Part shown: one piece after another, positions 42,705 to 52,492 of the stretch
Layout: every line of letters starts with the position of its first letter
Position numbering within the stretch: the first letter of the stretch is position 1
Assembly (NCBI RefSeq): GCF_000328475.2
Contig: NC_026482.1
Coordinates: forward strand, 806,001-870,000
Length of the DNA: 64,000 bases
Direction of reading: 5' to 3'
Origin: Mycosarcoma maydis
Lineage: Eukaryota; Basidiomycota; Ustilaginomycetes; Ustilaginales
Position numbers and translations under genes: made by a program
The notes under the pieces: generated by a model
What the model was told of the DNA's origin: nothing
Seen by the model: the letters and a program-made list of their open reading frames with translations, nothing else
The model's database searches: none

Positions 42705-43973
42705 ATGGTCAAGTATCAAGTGACTATCAGTACGAAGATGCTGACTTTCACTCGTTTGATTGCTTTGTTGGCTGTCCTTGGGTTCGGTGTATGCGCAGCT
42801 AGACCTCGCCCACACCAACCCAAGATGACATTGTTCGCCGCAGGTTACAACGGTACCATTGTGCCCTTTTCTGTCGACGCTCGTGCCAATACCTTGGCCC
42901 CCATCTCGCAAGGCGTGCAGGCGAACGCTTCGGGAACATCGCCTTCTTGGATCGCGTACGCTGAACATGGCTCGGATTTCTACTCGGTCGACGAAACTGT
43001 TCCAGGACGGATCTTCTCGCACTCCTACGACAAACATACGGGCAAGATTGTACAGACTGGCAACAAGCAGCAGCGTGAAAATGGTACGACCAGTGGTGGC
43101 GATGGCCCTGTCAGCTGCTTGATCGGCAAGGGGCCGAGTCGAGGATTGCTGTTTGTGGCTAACTACAACTCGGGCTCTGTGGCTGTGATCAGCATCAAGG
43201 ATGACGGAACGCTGGAGGACAAGCCCAGATATATTTTCCAGTTTACGAGGCCAAAAGGTCAGCCTAAGGTAGGACCGGTGGCGGATCGACAGGACCATTC
43301 GTACGCTCATCAGGTGAGCATGAGTCCGTGCGGAAAGTGGGTATATGTGTGCGATCTGGGTGCGGATCAGATCCACCACCTTCGCATCCACGAAGGAAAC
43401 GTTGAGTTCGTCAATAGCACCAATGTCGACGTTGGCTCTGGTCCTAGGCATATCACCTTGTACCGCGACGCTCAGGGCAAAACGTGGGGTTACCTCGCTA
43501 GCGAACTCGACAACACTGTCAGCGCATTTACCGTCAACACACACTCGGGCGAGCTCAAATTGATCGGTAAGCGTCTCCTCGCTTCACCGCCCGGTGTGCC
43601 TTTGAGCGGCCAGGGGATCCTACCGACCAACCGTACAACCGCGGAAATCGCCGTGGTACCAGCCGGAGACTACGTCTACGTCTCGAACCGCGGTGACACG
43701 GAGCAAGACCACATCAGCATCTTCCAACGCGACCGCAGCACCGGAGAGCTCCACTTCCAGGAATGGGTGCAGAGCGGCGGAAGAATGCCCAGACATTTCA
43801 GCCTCAGTTCCAACACGGGTAAAGACGACCAGGCAAAGTGGCTGGTCGTAGGCCACCAGACGGATCAGAACATCGTGCTCTTCGAAAGAGATGGCGAGAG
43901 TGGCAAGTTGAACAAGGTGGCGGAGAGCACGGATGTGGGGCAGGTTGCATTTACCGGATTCTCGCCGTTTTGA
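42705..43973 (+). CDS. Secreted lactonase-like beta-propeller protein
   Basis: This is a 422-residue member of the YbhE/Pgl-type 7-bladed lactonase family, relatives of which hydrolyse 6-phosphogluconolactone or open muconolactone rings. Two in-frame ATGs exist. The second (42738), with a better context, gives an ideal signal peptide (MLTFTRLIALLAVLGFGVCA, cut before ARP). Family blocks are spread over the chain: LFAAGYNGTIVPFSVD, PSWIAYAEHGSDFYSVDE, SPCGKWVYVCDLGADQIHHL and GDYVYVSNRG, then PRHFSLS and the closing VVGHQTDQNIVLFERD. Several NxS/T sites fit secretion. Secretion makes a pentose-phosphate role unlikely, and the substrate is probably extracellular. It converges on the nucleoporin gene, 125 bp away. 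Confidence 0.85.
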   Translation: MVKYQVTISTKMLTFTRLIALLAVLGFGVCAARPRPHQPKMTLFAAGYNGTIVPFSVDARANTLAPISQGVQANASGTSPSWIAYAEHGSDFYSVDETVPGRIFSHSYDKHTGKIVQTGNKQQRENGTTSGGDGPVSCLIGKGPSRGLLFVANYNSGSVAVISIKDDGTLEDKPRYIFQFTRPKGQPKVGPVADRQDHSYAHQVSMSPCGKWVYVCDLGADQIHHLRIHEGNVEFVNSTNVDVGSGPRHITLYRDAQGKTWGYLASELDNTVSAFTVNTHSGELKLIGKRLLASPPGVPLSGQGILPTNRTTAEIAVVPAGDYVYVSNRGDTEQDHISIFQRDRSTGELHFQEWVQSGGRMPRHFSLSSNTGKDDQAKWLVVGHQTDQNIVLFERDGESGKLNKVAESTDVGQVAFTGFSPF

Positions 43974-44098
43974 GCGATGCCGTCGCGCACTTTGCCAAGC
44001 TTTACAGTCCAAGAAAGCACACACGTTGAGCGGGTTGATGATACAATCCTGTTCATGTCTACAGCAGAGAAGTACAGTACAGTGTAAATGCGATGTGA

Positions 44099-45646
44099 TC
44101 ACCTCGAAACACCGACAAGCTTGACACCCGCCAGCCCTCGGGTGATAGTGTCCATGGTCTTTGAATCTTGTTCCAGAGTTGTGCTGAGATGGTTGAGACC
44201 ATGTTGCTGCTGTGCGAGGATGCGCGTGACGTTTTCGAGGCCATTTTGGTCGACGACGGCCCACTCGGTGGTGGCGCTCCTCCCTTCGCGTGCGAGCATC
44301 TCTCGCTTTGCGCGTATGACGCCGAGCTGAGCCCAGAGTTCGTTGATGCGCGCGCGCAGGCGTGCATGGTTGGCAGGATGGTGTGCTGCATGTAGGCTTG
44401 CCGCTCCTGTGCCCGGTTGCCCGCTTGCACCAGAGGAAGCCTTGATCGACGGCAGTGAACGCGAAGCAAGCGCCAAGTTGGATCCGGTGATCTCGGCTTC
44501 GCACGCCTCCAAGATCGCGATCAACGTCTCCTCCTCCGGTCCAATACTCTTGCCCCTCAACGCCGGGATCAAGAGTTGCATCTTGGCCACCAAGCCTACC
44601 AGCCGATGATGCAGTTGCGCCTGTCGACTCTGCGCCGCTTGAGCACGCACCGAGTTAGACAAGGAATGCTTCTGCTCCAACGCCGCCAATCTGGTCGCCA
44701 AGTTGGCGAGCAGCGCTCTCTGTCTCTGCGCCTCGCGTGCTTGTGACTCGATCCTCTTTTTAAGGTCGCTGAACCCCAGTGCAAGTACGGGGTAGAGTCG
44801 ATTTGGATCCGGGTTCTCGCGAATCGCCGCAGCCCAAAGCTGGTCGTGCATCGGTCCGACAGCGTCTGGTCGTCGACCTTGGATGAGCTTGAGATTGGCT
44901 GCGTTGCCAGCGTTGTTGTAGAAGTAGTAGGCGAATCGACAGCCGGCTGCATTGTTGGTATCCCACGCTGCACGGATTTGCTCAAGTTTAGATGAGAGCG
45001 AGATGCCGAGTTTCTTGTCTGGCTGTGCCGAAGTGAGTTGCTGCTGTTGTTGCGGTTGCTGCTGCGATGAGAACTGCGTTTGGGCGACGGGTTGTTGTGC
45101 GCTTGAGATGGCAAAGGACGAAGCGGGCGCTCCGAAAAGTGACGTGCTGGATTGTTGCTGCGGCTGCTGTTGTTGGGTGTTGGACGGTGCGCCGAAGGAA
45201 AAGCCAGAACCGGTCGAGCTTGTCTGTATGTTTGTATTGCTGCTTCCGAACAGACCGCCGCCGGTGGCGGATCCAAAGCCTGTCGATGCGCCAGAAGTCT
45301 GTTGCTGCTGCGGTTGAGACGTAGCAGACTTGGCGCCAAATGAAAAGAGACCGCCTGTAGACGGCGCCGCTGGTGCTTGCGCAGAAGATGCCATCAGAGA
45401 GGAGGAGGAAGCCGCAGCAGCAGCAGCAGGCTGCGAATTACCAAAGCCTCCAAACAGGCCTCCACCGGTAGAAGCAGGAGCAGCAGCCTGCGTTGTCGGT
45501 TGTGACGATGCTGATGTGCCAAAGGAGAATCCAGCCGTTGCGGGCTTGTTTTGCTGTTGCTGTGCCGGTGTTGCACCAAAAGAGAAGGTAGATGCGCCGC
45601 TCGAGGCAGCAGCCGGAGCTGCGGATGCTCCAAAGGAGAAAGCCAT
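44099..45646 (-). CDS. NUP57: Nucleoporin Nup57/Nup54, FG-repeat
   Basis: This is a component of the central channel (Nsp1-Nup57-Nup49 / Nup62-Nup54-Nup58 complex) of the nuclear pore. It has 515 residues from the ATG at 45646 (MAFSFGAS). Residues 1-215 carry FG repeats of FSFG, GLFG and GFG type, spaced by Gln/Ala/Ser/Thr, forming the permeability barrier. From about 220, DKKLGISLSSKLEQIRAAWD and CRFAYYFYNN open the conserved helical domain. Coiled-coil segments follow (DLKKRIESQAREAQRQRALL; ARLRARINELWAQLGVIRAK), through which the complex assembles. Poly-Gln stretches are encoded by a CTG/TTG-rich + strand. It is divergent from MIN8, with 484 bp between the starts. Confidence 0.93.
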   Translation of the reverse strand: MAFSFGASAAPAAASSGASTFSFGATPAQQQQNKPATAGFSFGTSASSQPTTQAAAPASTGGGLFGGFGNSQPAAAAAASSSSLMASSAQAPAAPSTGGLFSFGAKSATSQPQQQQTSGASTGFGSATGGGLFGSSNTNIQTSSTGSGFSFGAPSNTQQQQPQQQSSTSLFGAPASSFAISSAQQPVAQTQFSSQQQPQQQQQLTSAQPDKKLGISLSSKLEQIRAAWDTNNAAGCRFAYYFYNNAGNAANLKLIQGRRPDAVGPMHDQLWAAAIRENPDPNRLYPVLALGFSDLKKRIESQAREAQRQRALLANLATRLAALEQKHSLSNSVRAQAAQSRQAQLHHRLVGLVAKMQLLIPALRGKSIGPEEETLIAILEACEAEITGSNLALASRSLPSIKASSGASGQPGTGAASLHAAHHPANHARLRARINELWAQLGVIRAKREMLAREGRSATTEWAVVDQNGLENVTRILAQQQHGLNHLSTTLEQDSKTMDTITRGLAGVKLVGVSR

Positions 45647-46130
45647 GTTTGTTCTACCACGCGGAGGCGGAGGCTTGTGGATTAGGGGAACAGCGAGATG
45701 CCCAATAGAGGTGAATAGTGGTGAGGTGGACGATTGAGAGGAGCGAGCTTGTTGTGTTTCCGTTGTCCTTCGACCAGAAACGTGAATCACGAATCACGAA
45801 TTTTTGAAGTCGACGACTGAGATACACGCACAGTGCGCAGGCCAAGCATGAAGGGCGCAAGAGGTTTCTTTTAGTCTGTTAATTCGGTGCCTGTCACCAA
45901 GTCAGCGCCAAAATTCACGATTCACGATTCACGATTGAGATGAGTGGTGAGGGAGGCGCGTCGGTCACGGACCAGCACGCAACTGACTATCGCTATCACT
46001 ACAGCGCCGACGCCTCGCTCCCCGCATTTATTCACGACTACCAACATAAACTCGCTTCGATCGCCATCGCAAAGGTACAACAGATACGCCATCCCTGCCT
46101 CGTCTCTACTGCTCGCACTGCAAACAAAAC
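45647..46130. other. Divergent promoter with two heptamer runs
   Basis: CACGAAT units lie at 45783-45802 and CACGATT units at 45911-45936, opposite types on the two sides of the same spacer. No gene was recognised; the ORF from 45940 overlaps MIN8 in another frame and shows no domain. Confidence 0.5.
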
Positions 46131-46382
46131 ATGGTCGTGGGTCGATTGTTGCACTACGCAGGCGACGCCTTACTCGTCTCCACAGTGCTCGCAGGCATCA
46201 AGCGACAGACGGGTCTTCAACCTGACATCAACCGCATCACCGAGCCTACTACAAGGGGTCTGTTGGAAAAGTACCTCGGCTTTGGAGAGTTTGTGTTTGA
46301 CAGCAGCGTCGCCGCTGCCCGCGCTTCGTCGCTCTTCCAAAAGGGCTTCCCAGACAAGTTGCACGGTGCACCTCACGCCTGA
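46131..46382 (+). CDS. MIN8: DUF1748 micro-protein (Min8-like)
   Basis: This is an 83-residue protein starting at the ATG at 46131. The N-terminus MVVGRLLHYAGDALLVSTVLAG continues KRQTGLQP and matches the DUF1748 pattern (GRxxHYxxDAxxVSTxLAGxKRxTG) of the fungal micro-protein family. This family includes yeast Min8, a small mitochondrial inner-membrane protein linked to cytochrome oxidase assembly. The hydrophobic stretch ALLVSTVLAGI is too short for a classic membrane span but fits the family. It reads as a single exon and the stop follows APHA. The length is normal for the family. Confidence 0.85.
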   Translation: MVVGRLLHYAGDALLVSTVLAGIKRQTGLQPDINRITEPTTRGLLEKYLGFGEFVFDSSVAAARASSLFQKGFPDKLHGAPHA

Positions 46383-47486
46383 AAAGGCATACGACACCGT
46401 AACCGATCAAACACAGCGCCACCTGGCCTGTCTGACAGCAACCTTGATTTGCCTTGCATTGATCTAGGACTACAACCGCGCATGGACCCTCTCGTTCATC
46501 CTTACGGCTCGCTTTGTCTTGCCGCCTTGACTCGACGTTATCGCCTTACTCACCCCTTTTTTCTTAATGTAAACCAGAGCCACGCGCCCACTTTGTGTAC
46601 AGTACATACTGCTCTCGAGACGTTTCTCACTGCCTCGTATCGATGACCGTGGACTGTCAGAGTTGGCGGCTTGAATATGTTAGAGGGGAGGAGCTTTCTG
46701 ACGAGAGAGGATGTGAATTTCAAATCGTCGAGTCGATCGGGATGCCGATTCCTGTATTCACGATTGTTTCTCTGCGTTTCATGGCCTCGGGATTTTTTGA
46801 CAGAATTCGTGATTGTTTCAGGGTAGAAAAGAAAACGTCAAACCCAAAGCGTGAGTGAATCACGAATTCGTCTCGTCAATTTGCGCGGGGCGGAGAAAGC
46901 ACAGAAGGCATGACGTATTCGTGATTCTTGCTTGATCTGTGTCTGCTTTGGCATGCTCGTGCCTCATGAACGATTCTCGATTCTCGATTCTGACATCGAT
47001 GTGGACTGCCAACTTGAGACGTGATAAAACCATCAGCGACTCTGATTGCAAGGCTGAAACGGCGTACAAGAAATGGTTCCGCGTGACACAGAGTGCTCCA
47101 TGTGGTGTCCTATGTGGCGGTGTGTGCTAGGCACGGCTTACGGCTTGCTGCAAGTGACACGCGAGGCAGCACAGCGTTTTACCCACGACTCGGCAAAGCA
47201 ACTCCGCGGCCAGAGGTGAGGCCAGCGCCAGTTGAATCTGCGAGCATTCACGATTCTCTCCTTTGGCAAGTTCATCAGGGTCCAATCTGCTGATCATACC
47301 GAAACTCCGATCCGCTTTGCCGGAACTCATAAGCCGTGACACAAACCGCTTCTGCTGGTGCTGTCACAAGCGTCGTTTAGAGATTGTGAATTCTGCTTCC
47401 TTTCATTAGTCCCCCTGATTCTGTTCCTTCTCCACCATCTGTCCCCGCTCATTCCATCCATACCGCGCCTACATCCCATCTGCAAC
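46383..47486. other. Intergenic region
   Basis: Heptamer half-sites lie near 46853-46868 and 46975-46990 (GATTCTCGATTCTCGATT variant). The right end is the promoter of the acyltransferase gene. No gene was recognised. Confidence 0.45.
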
Positions 47487-50400
47487 ATGACCAGCTCCGG
47501 CGAGCCGAGCAAGAAGCGAACTTCCTTCTCCTTGCTGTCATCGTGGATAGACCCCGCTACGTCTTCCAAGCCAGAAATGCACGACACCGAACCGGCCAAC
47601 GGTAGATTTATCCCAGAGAGCAAACGCGGGTGGAAGTATGATCCGCCCTACCCCCAAGCTGCTTCATCCTCGGCAACAGCACCATCAAACCCGGCAAAAG
47701 CGCGACGCAGTCATGACGCTCCATCAAGGCCGAGCCCCAACGCAACCGGCTTGAGTCCTAAAAACCTCGACTTGTCTGCCGATGCCCCAGAATCCTCTGC
47801 GACTCCACCGCCCGACTCAGCACCCGAGACTCCAAAGCCAAAGTCAAACAATTTGACTGGTACAGCTCTGGGACTGAGCTCGTCAGAGTCTTCCTTTTCG
47901 GATGACGAGCCTGAACCAAGCCCGCCGAACTCAGGTCAGCAGATTTCTCTACACAACGCTGCTCCATCTGTTCAGCTCGACGGCAGACGTCATCCAGACG
48001 ACCTCGTATTCCCAGATGCATACCCCTGGAAGCCATCCACCAGAAATCCAAAAGCCAAGTTCATCCATCCCGCTCATCGTAATCCCACCGCCAAACAAGC
48101 TTTCTACGACACACACTTTGGGTCTTCTTCCAACTATCGCGGGCTGCTACCCGCTTCAGGCTCTCTTTTGAACCTCACCTCCGCAAAGGCAGAGGCGAAA
48201 CGCAGATCGTCAACTGAAAAAATTGACCTCCCCGAAGCTACTCCCGATGATCCAGCAGACGTCGACGCCCAGTCGAATTTCCTCGTCTCCACCGTCAAAA
48301 AGCCGTTCGCTACTGCTTCAAAGCTCCTGACCAAAGCTCGTCGCAAGAGTCTCGGTGCTGTCTCGTTCTTTGGCGAAGGCAATACGCACAACAATACAAC
48401 ACAGAAGGATATACAGGCGAGTCGGCACCGTCCTCCTCCGGTTCCCCTCTACAATGGCAATGGAGACGGTTTTGACGCACAGAGATCTGGTTTCAGCTAT
48501 GGTCTCTCCATGGAAGATGCGGCTCAGGTAGAGGCGGTCGTCTCACGTCATGCCTCTAGCGAGAACGTCTGCACACCGGTCCGACTGGACCAACAACTAC
48601 TGCCGCCAGCCTCGCAGGAAGCATCTCCTTCACGCTGGAGAGAAGCAATGCAAAGCGCATGGGGCTTCCTTCCCAGCTTTGAGTTCTTTGCTTCTTCTAA
48701 CGCCCCTGCTGACGACTCCAAAGACCTCACTATGACTCCATACGCCAACATGCTTGAGCCAGAAGCCATCCCGACGGTCAAGAAGGACGCTGGCTGCCCG
48801 GATTACTTTACGAATCTCTCGGGAAACGTGGTCATCATGGGTGGATACAGAGGGAGCGTGCTGCGAGACGCTGAGACTTCCATGATGATGTGGATCCCAA
48901 TTCGTGTCGGCGTAGGTCTGCGTCGACCCACGCTTGAGCTCGGTCTTTCAACAAGCGCCGAAGAAAAGTCGGAAGAGCTGGTTTACTCGTCAGAGATGTG
49001 CACCTCGATCGGAAAGCTCGTCGATATGGGCAAGCGACTGGAAGAGCGCATTGCGGGTCGAAGGCATGCCAAGGCGTACGCTTGGGGCTACGACTGGCGC
49101 CTCTCGCTCGCACGCTCCTCGCGCAGGCTGATTCAGTTCCTCGAAGAGCTCTACGAGGCTTCTGCGGATGCCTCGACGGGCAAGAAGCGAGGCGCAAAGG
49201 TGGTAGCGCATTCCATGGGAGGCCTCGTCGCCTTGCACGCATTGGCAACGTGCAACAACCCGCGCATCTTCGAAGGCCTCGTCTTCGCCTCTACGCCCTT
49301 CCGCGGCACACCCAACATCCTCGGTCCTTTCCGCTTCGGTGACGCTGCGCTGTTCAACGATACTATCTGCTCGCCTCGTGCCACTTTTAGCTTTCGAAGC
49401 AGCTTCTATTTGCTACCCACGGACGGTAGGTGTTTCGAGGTCCCCGTCGGTGATCCAGAACAGGACGAGGAGGATCTCACGGAACAGCAGAAGAAAGATC
49501 GCTTCAAAGATGTCGACTTCTTGGATCCGGACGTGTGGAACGAGCTTGGCTTAAGTCCGTGTCTGGAAATTGGAAGGAGGCAGCAGATGGTTGCACTCGC
49601 TCGGAAGAGCCATGGCGCGCGCGAGACTAGAGGGCTTGTCTCTGCGCTCAAGCATGACGGCAATGCTAGACTCACGGCGCAAGAGTCTCAGGTGGACCGG
49701 CAAGACGATTATGCCGAGGCGGTGTCATCGGAATTGGATGTTGCGCGTGCTCAAGTCGAGGAACACGCCAAGCCAAACGGTCTCACCATGGGTGTCATGG
49801 AAGGCTTGACTGACGGAAGCGCGCGCGTGGGCGGCGATTCTGGTGCACAGCTGCCAGCTGACGACGAGGAACAAGAAGCGCTTCAACCAGAGAATCGTCA
49901 AGGCGCGCAACGAAATGCTCCTGTCGCTGATTCCTCTTCAGACGATAGTGAGTTCGACAAGCTCGACTACGCGACTCAAAGCTGGGTCTACCTCGAGCGC
50001 ACGCTGGATCAAGTGCGACGATTCTGGGCCGACATCGAGCAAGGGTTTGACGAGTCCAAGTTTAAGGATGGTGTCTATCCTCCACTGATGATTCTCACTT
50101 CGGGACGGACACCGTGCGTTCGCGGGGCGCTAGTAGGCTTCGATACGAAATACGCCCAAGCGCATGCGTCGGCACATGCGTCCGCGCCCAGAACTTGGAA
50201 GGACGACGTTCGAGCCGGCGACTACTCGCGCATGGCATACGGCGCAGGAGACGGCGTCATCACGCGTCGTTCTGCAACCTCGCTCCCCGGCCGCTGGCCG
50301 CTCCTCCTCGTCAAACGCTCCGAAGCCGAATCTCTACCCCCACATCTGCACGCCAAACCCCCCGCAAAGCCGTCCACTCTGAAACTCGATAGGTACACAA

Positions 50401-50525
50401 TCCACTTGGACGGCCAAGCCATCGTAGAGAGCGCCCACCGCCATGTCACCCTCCTCAGCGATGTCGATGCCGTCGGCAAGTGTCTCGAGGCGATCAGGAG
50501 GGCCAACCTCGTCCGAAGCAGCTAG
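47487..50525 (+). CDS. LCAT/lipase-like alpha/beta hydrolase
   Basis: The product has 1012 residues from the ATG at 47487 (MTSSGEPSKKRTS). It is related to lecithin:cholesterol and phospholipid:diacylglycerol acyltransferases, which are serine alpha/beta hydrolases acting on lipids. The first 430 residues are a Ser/Pro-rich extension. The hydrolase core begins with NVVIMGGYRGSVLRD (about 446), a strand and oxyanion-type loop. YAWGYDWRLSLARSSRRL (about 530) matches the LCAT YDWR block. AHSMGGLVAL (about 573) holds the nucleophile serine in GxSxG-like form (AHSMGG). LVFASTPFRGTPNILGPF follows, as in LCAT relatives. The Asp and His of the triad should lie downstream (PLMILTSGRTPCVR and AYGAGDGVI regions). 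No membrane anchor is visible. The substrate is unknown. Confidence 0.8.
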   Translation: MTSSGEPSKKRTSFSLLSSWIDPATSSKPEMHDTEPANGRFIPESKRGWKYDPPYPQAASSSATAPSNPAKARRSHDAPSRPSPNATGLSPKNLDLSADAPESSATPPPDSAPETPKPKSNNLTGTALGLSSSESSFSDDEPEPSPPNSGQQISLHNAAPSVQLDGRRHPDDLVFPDAYPWKPSTRNPKAKFIHPAHRNPTAKQAFYDTHFGSSSNYRGLLPASGSLLNLTSAKAEAKRRSSTEKIDLPEATPDDPADVDAQSNFLVSTVKKPFATASKLLTKARRKSLGAVSFFGEGNTHNNTTQKDIQASRHRPPPVPLYNGNGDGFDAQRSGFSYGLSMEDAAQVEAVVSRHASSENVCTPVRLDQQLLPPASQEASPSRWREAMQSAWGFLPSFEFFASSNAPADDSKDLTMTPYANMLEPEAIPTVKKDAGCPDYFTNLSGNVVIMGGYRGSVLRDAETSMMMWIPIRVGVGLRRPTLELGLSTSAEEKSEELVYSSEMCTSIGKLVDMGKRLEERIAGRRHAKAYAWGYDWRLSLARSSRRLIQFLEELYEASADASTGKKRGAKVVAHSMGGLVALHALATCNNPRIFEGLVFASTPFRGTPNILGPFRFGDAALFNDTICSPRATFSFRSSFYLLPTDGRCFEVPVGDPEQDEEDLTEQQKKDRFKDVDFLDPDVWNELGLSPCLEIGRRQQMVALARKSHGARETRGLVSALKHDGNARLTAQESQVDRQDDYAEAVSSELDVARAQVEEHAKPNGLTMGVMEGLTDGSARVGGDSGAQLPADDEEQEALQPENRQGAQRNAPVADSSSDDSEFDKLDYATQSWVYLERTLDQVRRFWADIEQGFDESKFKDGVYPPLMILTSGRTPCVRGALVGFDTKYAQAHASAHASAPRTWKDDVRAGDYSRMAYGAGDGVITRRSATSLPGRWPLLLVKRSEAESLPPHLHAKPPAKPSTLKLDRYTIHLDGQAIVESAHRHVTLLSDVDAVGKCLEAIRRANLVRSS

Positions 50526-50719
50526 ATACATGTGAACAATGCACGATCCAGAAAGCGCAGCTAGGTCGTCATACTCACGACTATACTTTTGCGTACTGTA
50601 AAGAAGAAAAGTTGATTCACGATTGATGTTTTGCATGTGACTCGTGACGGTGACGGTGGACTAGTGCTGAAACAAACACGAAAACTAAGCAGGCACCACG
50701 CATGTGTGCGAGGTCGGTA

Positions 50720-52492
50720 TCACGAGCTGTTTCGTGACGGAAGTGGCGGGGGAGGCGGAGGCCTTGCTTTGCTTTTCGACAAGTACGCTGCACTAGATGG
50801 CACGGGTGGTGGTAAACGAGCTTTTGACGATTTATCGCTATTGGCGTTTGCGGCCAATAGGGTCCCGTTGAGAACGTTTCTCCAACCGGCTTGCGCTTTG
50901 CTCGCCGTTGCATTACGCGTGAGGCCTTGGCGCTCGACTTCGTCGTCGTCGTCTGTTGCGTACCCGGTCTGCTGCGGCGAAAGCACGGGCGCGCCACCGC
51001 CGCCGAATGGATCCGCACCCTCGCTGTACGCCGACAGTCCCGTGTATTGGAGCCCGACCGGCGCCGTACAGAGAAATCCGTGGTCAAGACCGTGCATTTC
51101 GGCGCTTAACTGCGACTCGCCCCGCTCGTGAATGGTTTCGTGAGTACCAGATAGGAAGCCCTCGCTGCTAGTACCGGGAGAAAACGGCGAAGCTCGGTGG
51201 TGCAACATGCCCACTTCGATGTCGTCTACGAGCCCGTAGCATATATCTGGCTGATCATGACTCTCTAGTGCACCGAGACTTACATCGGTCGCACTCACAT
51301 TACGTCTGGTGGGTAGCGCTGGTGATGGTTGACTTTCAGGTTGATCCATCGACATGAAACCTGGTTCTTTCTTACGCATAAAGTTCCACTTGCTGTCCTT
51401 TTCCGGACTCGTCTCGCCCGACGCGCCGAAGAAAGCGGATCCTCGAGCACGGCCGAACGAGCAAGTGACCGAGGCTACCGCTTCACTCGCTTTACTGCCG
51501 GTGGTAAAGGATGGCATGCGAAGCCGTCTTTTCTCTTTGGTCGACTCCTCCGTTGATGGTCGATCGCTATTGGACAAGCTGAGTGACGAGGGCGATGCGA
51601 ACCGATTTGGCGTTACTTCAGTCGCATCTTTCGCTGTTGATTGACGTGAGATCGACGGCCGATTCTTTGGCTGAGACAACGACCTTGGTCTTGTACTTGG
51701 TGTCTCGGATCCAGTCGGCGGCGCGCTCCAAGCCGCTTTCACGTGCTCCATCACCGCTTGTGCTTGGCCGAGATAGTCCAGCTGTGCCTGCATATAATCT
51801 GTCAGACACAGCCAATCCTCGGCTTCTGAGTCTTGAACCGCACCTCCCCTCGCCTCAACATCCATGACTGCCTCATCGTAGGCTGCTTTGGCCTGTCTGA
51901 GCTCCTCCTCCAACTCGCGCTTCTCCTTTTTGCTCTTCTGCACTTTGGTCTGGGCCGATTCAAGCCGAGCGGTGACAAGATCGAGTTTCTTTAGAGCAGC
52001 AGTGAAGCTATCGAGTATGGCTTTGGATCGTGCGATGCGCGCGAGGAAGATGTGCGAGGTATCTTTTGTGAATGTTGATTGAAGGTTTGCGAGTTGAATG
52101 TGAGCGTCTCCCAACAGACCGAGACAGGAGCCGTAGGTCGAGTCTGATGGAAAGGCGGTAGCGTAACAACCCATGGCCAAACCGAGTGCTTCGACGGGTA
52201 AGACTTTGCTCTCTGATTTGGCGCCATTGGTGGCAGAATTTTCAGAGACGGAAAGGGAGGAGGCGTCGAAAGGGATGGGCTTCTTCTTTCCGAGATAGGA
52301 CCAGTAGGCTTCGGTGGAAGTGTAAAGCGACTCGATGCCTTTTTTGCGTTGTTCGACTTGGAACGAGATGTCGTCTTCCTCGGAGGGGGTAGAGGAAGAG
52401 AGCATGGAACTGAGGCCGGCTGACCACGAGCGGATCTTGCCTAGCTGAGGTCGCTTGGGTAGCATTGATTTGGTGGGCGTGAGCGAGGGCAT
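50720..52492 (-). CDS. BAR-like domain protein with proline-rich tail
   Basis: The product has 590 residues from the ATG at 52492 (MPSLTPTKSM); the longer frame upstream has no coding character. Residues about 45-270 are almost entirely helical: FQVEQRKKGIESLYTSTEAY, then LGLAMGCYATAFPSD, FLARIARSKAILDSFTAALK and a long coiled coil KSKKEKRELEEELRQAKAAY. This order is that of fungal BAR-domain proteins (Gvp36/BAR-like), which bend membranes. The C-terminal half is Ser-rich and the last 40 residues hold LPPPVPSSAAY and RPPPPPPLPSRNSS, typical SH3-binding runs. It is probably an endocytosis or trafficking adaptor. The BAR call is from pattern only. Confidence 0.65.
   Translation of the reverse strand: MPSLTPTKSMLPKRPQLGKIRSWSAGLSSMLSSSTPSEEDDISFQVEQRKKGIESLYTSTEAYWSYLGKKKPIPFDASSLSVSENSATNGAKSESKVLPVEALGLAMGCYATAFPSDSTYGSCLGLLGDAHIQLANLQSTFTKDTSHIFLARIARSKAILDSFTAALKKLDLVTARLESAQTKVQKSKKEKRELEEELRQAKAAYDEAVMDVEARGGAVQDSEAEDWLCLTDYMQAQLDYLGQAQAVMEHVKAAWSAPPTGSETPSTRPRSLSQPKNRPSISRQSTAKDATEVTPNRFASPSSLSLSNSDRPSTEESTKEKRRLRMPSFTTGSKASEAVASVTCSFGRARGSAFFGASGETSPEKDSKWNFMRKKEPGFMSMDQPESQPSPALPTRRNVSATDVSLGALESHDQPDICYGLVDDIEVGMLHHRASPFSPGTSSEGFLSGTHETIHERGESQLSAEMHGLDHGFLCTAPVGLQYTGLSAYSEGADPFGGGGAPVLSPQQTGYATDDDDEVERQGLTRNATASKAQAGWRNVLNGTLLAANANSDKSSKARLPPPVPSSAAYLSKSKARPPPPPPLPSRNSS

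Noticed and set aside
42516..43544. 342-codon minus-strand ORF
   Set aside because: It is antisense to the lactonase gene and has no recognisable domain.
43620..44504. 294-codon minus-strand ORF spanning the lactonase/nucleoporin junction
   Set aside because: It overlaps two confident genes and has no domain.
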